DNA from: a virus
IMG/VR virus record: IMGVR_UViG_3300046009_006218
Span: 1-43,388 of that record
Length of the DNA: 43,388 nt
Strand: one strand, 5' to 3'
Shown here in pieces: positions 15,856-24,245 of this stretch. Within the stretch, counting starts at the first letter, position 1, and every line of letters starts with the position of its first letter. The position numbers and the translations under genes were made by a program. The notes under the pieces were generated by a model. It was given only the letters and a program-made list of their open reading frames with translations. It made no database searches and was not told the DNA's origin.

Positions 15856-16750
15856 TTGCTGCTCCTGCCTTCTGAATTGCAGCCAAAGACCAAGACTTGA
15901 AAGGCTCGGGAATCACCTCAATTGAATTCATATCCACACATTCCGTATTCTTTACCCAAGTTCCATGCTGATATGTAATGTCTTTGATGCACCAAATCTT
16001 GCTGTCCGGCAAGAAAAGATGAACACCAAACCAATGTATTGGAGCATCGCCCCAACGATTGTAGTAAATCTGCTTTGTCTCGTCCAAGCATTCATAGTAG
16101 GACATATACTGTTTCCCTCTGAAGAAGGAAAACTTGGCTATTTCAAAATTGGTGTAGAACATATCCCAATTCCATTCACCATCCTTCAACTTGCTGTTCA
16201 AAGACGCAGGAACAATACCGTTGTCTTCGACAAACTTCTTGGTGGTCTCCCACAGACCCCTTGCGACAAACGATGCTTCCTTTTCGTACTCCGCGAGGTA
16301 GGCATACTCGTATCCCTTTTCCGCCATGTTATCGAAAACATCGTACTTGATGGGGGAAAGAAGAAAGGAATCGGAATCCAATCTCCAGTACCAATCATAT
16401 TGCAGCAGAGCGGGATGCTTGTATATCTCGCCAGAATGAAGACGGCACATATGCCGATATCCCATTCCAAACTGCGTAAGTGGCGGATCATACAAAGAGG
16501 GATCGGATGAGATACCCTCTGGCATCTCAAACTTTAGAATTTCAAACTTGATGTTGGGAACAAATCCCAAGTTGGCATTCAATGCGGAAAACAACTGCGA
16601 GATAGTTGTTCTTTGTATATCATCGTGAAAAACAACAACAGGATACTGATACTTTGCATTAAAATTGCGATAAAGGAGCAAAAGACTTCTGAAAAGAAGT
16701 CCAACATCTCTCTCACGCGACAAATACACAATTACGGCATTCTGCATCAT
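15848..16750 (-). CDS. GT15-family (Kre2/Mnt1-like) alpha-mannosyltransferase
   Basis: This 300-residue protein carries the run of motifs that define the fungal Kre2/Mnt1 mannosyltransferases. They are FGMGYRHMCRLHSGEIYKHP (95-113), YDWYWRLDSDS at 118-128 (fungal form YDWYWRVEPD), LWETTKKF, TNFEIAKFSFFRG at 200-212, and YYNRWGDAPIHW at 229-240 (fungal form YERWGDAPVH). GT15 enzymes transfer mannose from GDP-mannose to make alpha-1,2 linkages. The fungal enzymes are type II membrane proteins, but here the transmembrane stem is absent, so this is the bare catalytic domain in the cytoplasm. The family is mainly eukaryotic, which makes its presence in a T4-like phage notable. Confidence 0.85.
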   Translation of the reverse strand: MMQNAVIVYLSRERDVGLLFRSLLLLYRNFNAKYQYPVVVFHDDIQRTTISQLFSALNANLGFVPNIKFEILKFEMPEGISSDPSLYDPPLTQFGMGYRHMCRLHSGEIYKHPALLQYDWYWRLDSDSFLLSPIKYDVFDNMAEKGYEYAYLAEYEKEASFVARGLWETTKKFVEDNGIVPASLNSKLKDGEWNWDMFYTNFEIAKFSFFRGKQYMSYYECLDETKQIYYNRWGDAPIHWFGVHLFLPDSKIWCIKDITYQHGTWVKNTECVDMNSIEVIPEPFKSWSLAAIQKAGAANG

Positions 16751-17469
16751 GCACTCACTTTCTGCAAATCAAACTCATTCTGCTTACGCTTGGAATAGGT
16801 TTCACGATCAACAGAAAATCCAATTTGCATATTTCTCTGCATCAGAGCATCTTGATTTTCTGCCCACTTGTGAATAATTGGTCGGCGGTCGATATGACGA
16901 AGAACTCCCAACTTCTCAAAGACCTCTGTCTGCTCGTTGTCGCACCACTCGGACTTGTATGCGGGATGATAGATATACCCAAAGCGATCATACAACTTAC
17001 GCCCAATGACAGGCAGGGTAATCAGCGTCTTGAATCCATTTGGTCCCTTTGCTTCTAGGCGAGGATCGTTGTTGTAATTCAATGCGCCATCTAGGTTAGG
17101 AAATTCTCGCAGCATATCCTGAACAATGATATCATCCCAATCCTGCTCAACAGGTTCCATATCATCGGCGGTAGAGATGATGATGTCCCAATCTGTGGTG
17201 GGAATGGCACGATTGATTGCTGCAATCTTTCCTTCGCTATTACCATAAGAAAAGGTGACATCAATATCTCCCTTGATCTTGTTGGTCATGTAATAACGCA
17301 TCGGGTTGTTGTTCATGGACGAATCGTCAATGTCCATCGTGACAACAACCGTAATCTTATGCTTACCCGATGCCTTTGCGAGATAAGCATTCAAATTGTT
17401 CATGAACTTGATTGGACGATGACGAGTCGGATATTTGAGAATCAGGTGTCTCTTATCGTTGTGTTGCAT
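16747..17469 (-). CDS. Glycosyltransferase, GT-A type, paralogue 1
   Basis: This is a 240-residue transferase of a type often seen in marine phage genomes: KYPTRHRPIKF at the N-terminus, VTMDIDDSSM at 43-52, YGNSEGKIAAIN and STADDMEPVEQDWDDII near 99-115, then YIYHPAYKSEWCDNEQTEVF. It is clearly paralogous to the 18048-18740 gene. The start chosen has GGAG about ten bases upstream and lies within the end of the previous gene; another ATG lies eight codons earlier. The substrate is unknown. Confidence 0.8.
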   Translation of the reverse strand: MQHNDKRHLILKYPTRHRPIKFMNNLNAYLAKASGKHKITVVVTMDIDDSSMNNNPMRYYMTNKIKGDIDVTFSYGNSEGKIAAINRAIPTTDWDIIISTADDMEPVEQDWDDIIVQDMLREFPNLDGALNYNNDPRLEAKGPNGFKTLITLPVIGRKLYDRFGYIYHPAYKSEWCDNEQTEVFEKLGVLRHIDRRPIIHKWAENQDALMQRNMQIGFSVDRETYSKRKQNEFDLQKVSA

Positions 17470-18067
17470 ATTGAATAGACTCCGATGTTGCATCGCTGTA
17501 CCTGTAATAGTGCAGCACTTTATCTAGGTGGGTTTCAGAAGTGACATAAGGCATCATTCGGGAAATCCAATCAAGATCCTCTCCATAAGACGAGGAACGA
17601 AAGCGCACATTCTTTGCAATCTTTCTGTGCCAAAAACACATATGGTATGGTGGACGACGAAGTAATGTCTTTCCCGAATTTGGTACATAAGATTCATGCG
17701 GATTACCGACTCTGAAGTCAACCTTGAACTTATCGTTGTTCACGGTACAATCCTGCTCAAATGTGATGACATCGGCAGGGCGTTCTCTCATTGCTGTTTG
17801 AAGAGAAACGAGATAGTCATCAGAAACCCAATCGTCATCATCAAGAAATCCTACCCAACGACCACGGGAAGAATCAAGCAATGCCTGACGCTTCTCTCCT
17901 ATGCTCAATGCCTTATTGTCGGTCAGCGTAAGTATTTCGACTGTATTACCTACAGATTCCAACTGCTTTTCAAGATGTCTATAGAGCGGTGTCCAATACT
18001 TCTCCACTCTACTTGGAATGGTGAGTATCAATACGCTGAATTCGACTTCAGACGGTGCTATTGGCAT
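17453..18067 (-). CDS. GT2-family glycosyltransferase
   Basis: This is a 204-residue family 2 transferase. It opens FSVLILTIPSR, has ALSIGEKRQALLDSSRGRWVGFLDDDDWV with the DDDD metal motif at 76-79, and ends with SSYGEDLDWISRMMP, the ED motif of the catalytic base region. It sits between two paralogous transferase genes and overlaps both. The ATG at 18067 was preferred because longer forms extend into the upstream gene and AAAGGA lies 12 bases before it. It likely adds one sugar of the island's glycan. Confidence 0.85.
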   Translation of the reverse strand: MPIAPSEVEFSVLILTIPSRVEKYWTPLYRHLEKQLESVGNTVEILTLTDNKALSIGEKRQALLDSSRGRWVGFLDDDDWVSDDYLVSLQTAMRERPADVITFEQDCTVNNDKFKVDFRVGNPHESYVPNSGKTLLRRPPYHMCFWHRKIAKNVRFRSSSYGEDLDWISRMMPYVTSETHLDKVLHYYRYSDATSESIQYATQR

Positions 18068-18740
18068 GGATGTCAAAGTTCCTTTCTCTTCTCTTGGAAT
18101 AGTTCTGTCCATCCTCATGATAGAACGCAGGATGCTCGTTTCTTTGATACAAGGCATCCACGCCGATGTCTATCCAATAGTGCTTGATGATCACATTGTC
18201 AATGTAGACTACCTTGTGCAGGATGCGGCTGACATCGGTAAACTCGTTGTCGCAGAACACGCTCTTATATGATGGGTGATAGATGTATCCGAAGCGATCA
18301 TAGTACTTCTTGCCCATGATAGAGAGAGTATTAAGAGCCTCGCCTTTTCGCCCATCATTGTAGTGAAGGACACCATCGAAATCAGGGAAGTTGACAGCCA
18401 TGTCTCGCATGATGATATCATCATATCCTGCCTTCACGGGAATCATGTCATCCGAAGCAAGAAGCAGGACATCGTAGTCCCATCCGCGATCCATGTCTGC
18501 ATTGATTGCAGAAATCTTCGATGTTGAGTTTCCATAAAACCACTTTGCGCTGTCCCCGTTGCGCGACAGCCAGTTGTGCATTCCCGCATTGTTCATGGAA
18601 ACATCGTCAGCATCAAAAGACAGCACGAATTGAACATCGTGCTGCCCCGAGAGCAGACCCTTGTAGAGATTGAATGTTTCCATGAATCTAGCAGGACGAG
18701 ACCTGCTAGGGAACTTAATCAGAAGTTTCTTCTTCTCCAT
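18048..18740 (-). CDS. Glycosyltransferase, GT-A type, paralogue 2
   Basis: This is a 230-residue transferase related over its full length to the 16747-17469 product: KFPSRSRPARFM, SFDADDVSMNNAGM, YGNSTSKISAIN, LASDDMIPVKAGYDDIIMRDM, DRFGYIYHPSYKSVFCDNEFTDV. The shared order of motifs points to duplication followed by divergence and insertion of the GT2 gene between the copies. The ATG chosen lies inside the end of uvsX (26-base overlap), so the glycan genes follow uvsX without a gap. Its specific donor and acceptor are unknown. Confidence 0.8.
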   Translation of the reverse strand: MEKKKLLIKFPSRSRPARFMETFNLYKGLLSGQHDVQFVLSFDADDVSMNNAGMHNWLSRNGDSAKWFYGNSTSKISAINADMDRGWDYDVLLLASDDMIPVKAGYDDIIMRDMAVNFPDFDGVLHYNDGRKGEALNTLSIMGKKYYDRFGYIYHPSYKSVFCDNEFTDVSRILHKVVYIDNVIIKHYWIDIGVDALYQRNEHPAFYHEDGQNYSKRRERNFDIHANSTV

Positions 18741-19770
18741 TTGGAATCTCTGCCTCCTCCATGCCATACTTGAATTCCTTTGCGGCGGCGGCATCAATCG
18801 CCTTCAGGACTTCTTCCGTGAAGAACTTCTCGGGGTTCTTGTTGATCTGTGACTCAAACACGGTCTTGCCGTCAGGCAATTCTACCTTCGTGGAATTCTT
18901 CTTGAAGATACCGTGCTTGATTGCAAGCGGAACTAGACCGTAATACTTGTCCAATCCCCTATCGAAGGTCAGCAGGGTGTCGATCATCTTATTCTCGCGG
19001 GTAAGGCGACCCTTGTACAACTTGCAATGGATGATGTTGCCGACCACCTCGTTGTCCACCTTCTCCTTCTTCTTGGAAAGATAGACAATGGTGGTGGCTG
19101 CATACTTAAGACCCGTACCGCCGCCCATCTCCTTGGTAGGAACATAGGCTCCGATGACATCATAAGTATGATTGGTAACGATCAGCGGAATGCTGAACTT
19201 GCCCAATTTGAGGGTTACGGTTCGGAAGACCGACTTGATGACTTGTGAACGAGTCATGTCACGAACTTCCTTGCCTTCAAGACCATCGTTCATTTCCTTG
19301 CTTGTGGACAACATACCAAGAGAATCAAGAACGATCATCATGGGCTTGCGATCCTCGTCCTTCAACTTGCCGTAACTGTCTAGGATTTGCAGCAATTGGT
19401 GGCGGAACTGCTCAACCGTGGCGATTGGGAATACGGCAACACGGCGAGAATCAAGCCCACGCTCATTAATCATGTCGCTCGTAACAGCCTGTTCGGAATC
19501 GAAGTAAAGCACGGCTCCATCAGCCTTGTCTTGCAAGAACTGTCGTGCAATACCAAGGGCAAAGTATGTCTTGCCCGTAGCAGATTCACCGGCAATGCCG
19601 AGAATCTTGTTGTCTGGCATACCGCCGTGGATTGTCCCCGACAGCAATGCGTTGAACGAATAAGAACCTGTGTCAACGAATCCCGAAATGTCTGCTTCAA
19701 GCCCATCAGAAGCGAGAGATGCGTGTTCGTTGCCCGAATCCTTGAGAATGCTCTTCAGAAAGTTGCTCAT
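18715..19770 (-). CDS. uvsX: UvsX, RecA-like recombinase
   Basis: This 351-residue recombinase is the T4 UvsX type. It forms filaments on single-stranded DNA and drives strand invasion for recombination-dependent replication. Walker A GESATGKT is at 61-68, Walker B is MMIVLDSLGML, and LIVTNHTYDVIGAYVPTKEMGGGTGLKYAATTIVYLSKK matches the L2/DNA-binding region of UvsX. The acidic C-terminus (EEAEIPNGEEETSD) parallels T4. The start was placed at the ATG with TTGAGG upstream; 19 more in-frame codons have no initiator context. It sits between gene 43 and the glycan island, as the T4 order predicts. Confidence 0.95.
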   Translation of the reverse strand: MSNFLKSILKDSGNEHASLASDGLEADISGFVDTGSYSFNALLSGTIHGGMPDNKILGIAGESATGKTYFALGIARQFLQDKADGAVLYFDSEQAVTSDMINERGLDSRRVAVFPIATVEQFRHQLLQILDSYGKLKDEDRKPMMIVLDSLGMLSTSKEMNDGLEGKEVRDMTRSQVIKSVFRTVTLKLGKFSIPLIVTNHTYDVIGAYVPTKEMGGGTGLKYAATTIVYLSKKKEKVDNEVVGNIIHCKLYKGRLTRENKMIDTLLTFDRGLDKYYGLVPLAIKHGIFKKNSTKVELPDGKTVFESQINKNPEKFFTEEVLKAIDAAAAKEFKYGMEEAEIPNGEEETSD

Positions 19771-19807
19771 AGTGTAGACCTCAATGTAGTTAGGGGAGAT
19801 TATAGCA

Positions 19808-20560
19808 TCATGTATCGTACAATGCAATAATATGCTGACAATAAATTCGGAGACAATTCATGTGTGCGATACGGCGAATCTTTTCAGGAATCTGAGCCTG
19901 AATATGTGAATTTGTCTCCACACAGATCACTTCAGGAATTCCTTGATCGTGCAGGAAATTCTCAAATGAGTCCTTTTTATGCGATGTTAAAATTGGCTCA
20001 TCGCTGATGTCCATCCATTGTCCAAGTTCTTCCACCATGCTATACACGAATTCATCTTCATGTCCTGCATAGTAGAGATATGCGCCACCTTGCAAATCTC
20101 TTGGATCTTCGTGCATAGTGTAATAACCGTTTTTTGAAAGTCTTTTCACCAAATCGAAGTTTTCCATCAATCCCTGAATTTCAGAAGAAGGCTCTCCATG
20201 ATTGTTGAGCATATGCTGATGATTGGATCCTATTGCATTTGAATCTTCTCCTCGCTCATTGCCTCTTGTTCCCATATAGTTTGATGATGTAGATGCAAGA
20301 GGAATGTAGGAAATGTTCATGTGCTTGGAAAAGAACTTGGAATCCTCGTAAGTCACGAAATCCATCAGTCCCAAAGTAGCACCTTGCTCGTCACCGTGCC
20401 ATCCTGCGGAAACCAATATGGATGGCTTGTTGGTTGCCATCTTCAAGGGATGAAAAATCGCCACTTCACCCGCATTTGTGCGAGTATAACCGCTAGGCAA
20501 GCGAGAGGAAAATTCGGAGAAATACTTCTCCTGATTGTGTCGTAGAAATGAGTCAATCAT
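19808..20560 (-). CDS. M14-like zinc carboxypeptidase / desuccinylase
   Basis: This is a 250-residue protein with the M14 metallopeptidase layout. SILVSAGWHGDEQGA gives the zinc ligands H55 and E58, STSSNYMGTRGNERGEDSNAIGSN resembles the substrate-binding Asn-Arg region, YTMHED around H150 would give the third ligand, and VICVETN places the general base at E215. It looks closest to succinylglutamate desuccinylase/aspartoacylase-like members. It has no signal peptide and would act in the cytoplasm. Its start overlaps the gene 43 stop (ATGA), placing it between the polymerase and uvsX. The substrate could be a peptide, a murein fragment or an amino-acid conjugate. Confidence 0.7.
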   Translation of the reverse strand: MIDSFLRHNQEKYFSEFSSRLPSGYTRTNAGEVAIFHPLKMATNKPSILVSAGWHGDEQGATLGLMDFVTYEDSKFFSKHMNISYIPLASTSSNYMGTRGNERGEDSNAIGSNHQHMLNNHGEPSSEIQGLMENFDLVKRLSKNGYYTMHEDPRDLQGGAYLYYAGHEDEFVYSMVEELGQWMDISDEPILTSHKKDSFENFLHDQGIPEVICVETNSHIQAQIPEKIRRIAHMNCLRIYCQHIIALYDT

Positions 20561-23100
20561 GCGAATAAGTCTTCCAATGATGAGGTCTTTTCCATCTTCC
20601 ATCCGATGCAGTTGATGATTTTCAGCAAAGGATTGACAAAGTTGGTTTCAAACTGAGCGTCATAGTCTATGTATTTGTCCAAGCAAAACTCCGTAGGAAT
20701 GGTGTTTGGGAATGCAATGACGGTTTGACGAATTGGATTCGGAACCTTTAGCGGAATAAACTTGATCTTGTCGCCTTCGATGATCGGTTGATACTTCTTG
20801 GCAAGACCCTTCTCCTTGAGAAGATGATTGAAGATAAGCGATCCCTTGACATGAATAGGCGTGGACTTGCAATAAATGAAAGTCGTGTCCTTGTACTTGG
20901 ACATCTTCTTCACAGAGCGCGGGGAGGCTGCATCTTGTACGGGGAGGTTCCTGAACTTGTCGCGGAAGTCGGCAACATAATTGATTAGTTCTTCCTCCGT
21001 GCCATTCATAATGATGCGAATGCACTTCTTCAGGGAGTCGCGGATCACCTGTGGCGTGGACGAGCGCGAAGTCTCAATACCCATGATCTTCATGTCAGGT
21101 TCGGACAGCAGGACATTCTCTTCGCCCATGTAGACATTCAGCATATACCGCTTCTTGGCAGTCCAAATCCCCTGCGATGCAATAGCCTCGCGCTTCATGT
21201 GCATCTTCTGGCTGTAGGCATTCTGCTGCAAAGCCAACTCATCGTACTTCTTGTTGATGAACGGCTGAATGACATCGTTGCAGAACTTGTCAAGGAACTT
21301 GGTAATCTTCTGCTTGTCAGTCTCCTCGGGCATCACCTGTTCTACCAACTTGCCCAAGCGCAGATACACGGAATCGGTGTCAGAAGCAACGATGAAATCC
21401 ATGTTCTTTGTCTTCAGGCTCTTGTTCAGGAACTCATTGAGATGCTTTTCAATCCAACGAATTGACAACTGACCAGACACGGTGATTGCCTCTGCGATCT
21501 CCTCATCGTAGTAGCGGAAGTATTCGTTGCCGCAAGCACCGAATGCGGAGTTCAACTGAATCTTGCGAACCAACTGAAAGTTGTGGAACTTGGAAATGTC
21601 GTTTTTCAGGCGGGCAACCTCATCGGGATCGGCATCGTCACCCAAGGACTTCAATGCTCTCTTGGTCTCAAGCAACTTGCCCTTGAACATCTTGCGTTCC
21701 TGATACATGGTCTCCATCAGGCGGGGCAGGACTCCGATCATGTCTCTACGGAAAGTGACGCAATTTGCGGCAACAGATAGATCCTTGTCCTTCATCTTCT
21801 CTAGGTACGCGCACACGGGCGTACCCACGGGCGCACCCGCGAGGAAGTCAATAACAGGGAATGAGTTGCGTTTGCCGTCTGAAGTCTTGGTCTCAGGACT
21901 CAAGTTGTACTGCATCATCAGGTGGGGATACAGGCTGTCCAAGTCAAATGATACAACCCATTCGTGTCTGCCCACTAGCGGCTCCTTGACATAGGCTCCT
22001 TCGAACTTGTCTTCCTTCTCCAAGCCGCCACGCTTCATGGGAATGGCAATCTTGTCCTTGCACAGTTCGTGGTAGATGATCGCATCCCATGTACGAACTT
22101 GCGAGAAGACATCGTTGAGGTTTACCTTTGCGCTATAGGCAAGAGCAAGAGCAAGTTCCATCAACTTGAGTTTCTGCTCCAACTTCTCAACGAGATTCAC
22201 ATCGTGGATGTTATACTCAACGAATCGCTGAAAGTCGTTCTGATAGAAGTCCGACAGCGATCCATCATAGGCAATCTTGCGGTCGCCCAATTCAACGAAT
22301 GCGATGTGATCCAACTTGTAGGATGCCTGTGTCACATAGGTGAACTTGCGATACAGGTCAAAGTAGTCAAGGATGGAGATGCCGATGAGATCATAGACCT
22401 CGTTCTTGCGCTCCATGACTTCCACGATGCGGCTCTTGACCATGCCCCAAGGAGACAGACGAAGGGCTTCCTTCTCACCGAAGAGGCGAGTGATTCGGTT
22501 GACTAGGTAGGGGATATCAAAGAAGTTGACATTCCAACCAGTAACGATATCCAAATCCAAAGTCTGCCAAGCAGCGATGAAGTCCTTGAGCATACGCTCC
22601 TCGTCCTCATAGCAGAAGCACTTGATATTCTCGTCAGCGATGGAGAACTGACCCAAGCCAAAGACAAATGTCTTCTCGCGCAACTTGATGGTGATGGCAT
22701 TCACCCGTTCATTGGCAGTCTCAATGTTTGGGAAGCCTTCCTCGGATTCAGTTTCAATATCAATGTAACCCACGCGCAGGAGCGAGGGATCGTATTCAAT
22801 CTCGCCCTTGAACTCGTCACCGATGTACTGATAGATGTATTCCGTGTTGCCGAAGATCTCAAAGCCAGAGACATCACGGTACTGCTCAACGAAGTCGCGG
22901 CATTCCTTGATATCGCCAGGTTGAAATGGTTCAACTACGCGACCATCCAAAGTCGTCCACTCGCCCTTGCCGCTCTTACTTGGAACGAACAGAGTTGGAT
23001 TGTAGGAGACCTTCTCATGGATACGCTTTCCGTAGTTGTCGTATCCGCGATGGAGGATGCTGTTCCCCCGAATTGAGATGTGGGTGTAGAATGGCTTCAA
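20557..23100 (-). CDS. 43: DNA polymerase family B, T4 gp43
   Basis: This 847-residue replicative polymerase has 3'-5' exonuclease activity. Exo I DIETE is at 114-118, motif A SFDLDSLYPHL around D386, motif B KIQLNSAFGACGN at 513-525 and motif C ASDTDSVYL with D574 and D576. The C-terminus SSLEDLFA parallels T4 KASLDFLFG, the tip that binds the sliding clamp gp45. It is about 50 residues shorter than T4 gp43. No ATG fits the N-terminus: MKPFYTHI aligns with T4 MKEFYISI and its first codon is TTG, forming a TTGA overlap with the methyltransferase stop. Translation is therefore probably coupled to the methyltransferase gene. Confidence 0.97.
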   Translation of the reverse strand: MKPFYTHISIRGNSILHRGYDNYGKRIHEKVSYNPTLFVPSKSGKGEWTTLDGRVVEPFQPGDIKECRDFVEQYRDVSGFEIFGNTEYIYQYIGDEFKGEIEYDPSLLRVGYIDIETESEEGFPNIETANERVNAITIKLREKTFVFGLGQFSIADENIKCFCYEDEERMLKDFIAAWQTLDLDIVTGWNVNFFDIPYLVNRITRLFGEKEALRLSPWGMVKSRIVEVMERKNEVYDLIGISILDYFDLYRKFTYVTQASYKLDHIAFVELGDRKIAYDGSLSDFYQNDFQRFVEYNIHDVNLVEKLEQKLKLMELALALAYSAKVNLNDVFSQVRTWDAIIYHELCKDKIAIPMKRGGLEKEDKFEGAYVKEPLVGRHEWVVSFDLDSLYPHLMMQYNLSPETKTSDGKRNSFPVIDFLAGAPVGTPVCAYLEKMKDKDLSVAANCVTFRRDMIGVLPRLMETMYQERKMFKGKLLETKRALKSLGDDADPDEVARLKNDISKFHNFQLVRKIQLNSAFGACGNEYFRYYDEEIAEAITVSGQLSIRWIEKHLNEFLNKSLKTKNMDFIVASDTDSVYLRLGKLVEQVMPEETDKQKITKFLDKFCNDVIQPFINKKYDELALQQNAYSQKMHMKREAIASQGIWTAKKRYMLNVYMGEENVLLSEPDMKIMGIETSRSSTPQVIRDSLKKCIRIIMNGTEEELINYVADFRDKFRNLPVQDAASPRSVKKMSKYKDTTFIYCKSTPIHVKGSLIFNHLLKEKGLAKKYQPIIEGDKIKFIPLKVPNPIRQTVIAFPNTIPTEFCLDKYIDYDAQFETNFVNPLLKIINCIGWKMEKTSSLEDLFA

Positions 23101-24224
23101 GCGAGAAAGTCTGACAGGGTTTGTGGGACGGATTCCTTGATACGATCCTCTGCGATCTTTACATACTCGGGATTGAGTTCTGTACCAATATAGTTTCTTC
23201 CGTTCTTCAATGCAACTACCGCCGTGGTTCCGCTGCCTGTGAATGGGTCAAATACCGTGCCGTCCTTAGGGCATCCTGCAAGCACACAAGGCAGGATAAG
23301 ATCTTCAGGATACACCGCAAAGTGTGCGCCCTTGTAGCCCTTGGAGTTCACCGTCCATACTGATCGTTTATTTTTCAGTCCACTACTCAAGTCTCCAACT
23401 GCTTTCATGTTACCATTTGTTTTTTCTCCCCCGTTTGCTCGGGCAGAACCAACCTGCTCATCAATGTTCTGTTGTAGTCTTGAAACAGAACTTGGTGCAA
23501 GTGGTTCCTTGATTGCTTCGTGATCGTAGTAATACTTGGGCTTCTTGGACAGCAGGAAGATGTACTCATGGGCTTTGGTGCAACGGTCTTCCACGCTCTC
23601 GGGCATGGGATTGGGCTTGCTCCAAATAATGTCCTGCCGCAGATACCACCCGTCCGCTTGCAGCGCAAACGCTACGCGCCACGGAATGCCGATCAAGTCC
23701 TTCGTCTTCAGCCCCTTCTGATCCTTGCGATTTCCAGGAATGAAGTCCGAAGGCATACCACGCTGACCGCCAACAGTCTGCGGTGGTGGGGCGCAGTTCT
23801 TTGCACTCATGTACGAGTCGCCAAGGTTCAGCCACAGCGTACCGTCATCACGCAGAATTCGCTTCACCTCACGGAACACCTCCACCATCTTCTCCACATA
23901 GCCTTCAACGGTGTCTTCTTGACCGATCTGCGAATCCTCACAGGTCGCGCCACACTTGCCACAGACATCCTTGTAGTAATAACCTTCAACCTTTGTCTGT
24001 TCGCGGCTTGGGCGGTTTTCGTTGAATGCGGGATTGCCAAACTTCTTTGTCTTGGTCGGATCGGCAACATGATCGCAGTTTGGATCACCACCCTTCCAAT
24101 TCGCGGTTCCGTAATCACGAAGCCCGAAGTAAGGAGGAGATGTAATGCAAGTCTGAACGCAGCCATCTGGCAGCGTCTTCATGCCCTCAATGCAGTCGCC
24201 AAGTATGATGCGGTGTGTGTTCAT
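23097..24224 (-). CDS. DNA methyltransferase, TSPPY type (probably N4-cytosine)
   Basis: This 375-residue beta-class DNA methyltransferase has catalytic motif IV (CITSPPYFGLRDYG, S29-P-P-Y32) near the N-terminus, and the SAM-binding DPFTGSGTTAVVA with ELNPEY near the C-terminus. SPPY is most common in N4-cytosine enzymes, including the partner of BglII. A Cys-rich insert (CGKCGATC) may bind zinc. The gene lies 21 bases after the BglII-like endonuclease gene and overlaps gene 43. Protection of the phage DNA and pairing with the nuclease as a restriction-modification unit are both plausible. Confidence 0.9.
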   Translation of the reverse strand: MNTHRIILGDCIEGMKTLPDGCVQTCITSPPYFGLRDYGTANWKGGDPNCDHVADPTKTKKFGNPAFNENRPSREQTKVEGYYYKDVCGKCGATCEDSQIGQEDTVEGYVEKMVEVFREVKRILRDDGTLWLNLGDSYMSAKNCAPPPQTVGGQRGMPSDFIPGNRKDQKGLKTKDLIGIPWRVAFALQADGWYLRQDIIWSKPNPMPESVEDRCTKAHEYIFLLSKKPKYYYDHEAIKEPLAPSSVSRLQQNIDEQVGSARANGGEKTNGNMKAVGDLSSGLKNKRSVWTVNSKGYKGAHFAVYPEDLILPCVLAGCPKDGTVFDPFTGSGTTAVVALKNGRNYIGTELNPEYVKIAEDRIKESVPQTLSDFLA

Positions 24225-24245
24225 ATACTATTATTCCACTTAATT

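Noticed and set aside
18741-18797. N-terminal extension of the second glycosyltransferase into uvsX
   Set aside because: The extra residues (MPPPQRNSSMAWRRQRFQ) do not resemble the family and merely mirror the uvsX end.
22854-23304. Avoidance of AGATCT as a sign of BglII-specific restriction
   Set aside because: AGATCT occurs at 22854-22859 and 23299-23304, so the site is not avoided here. Specificity cannot be judged from this.
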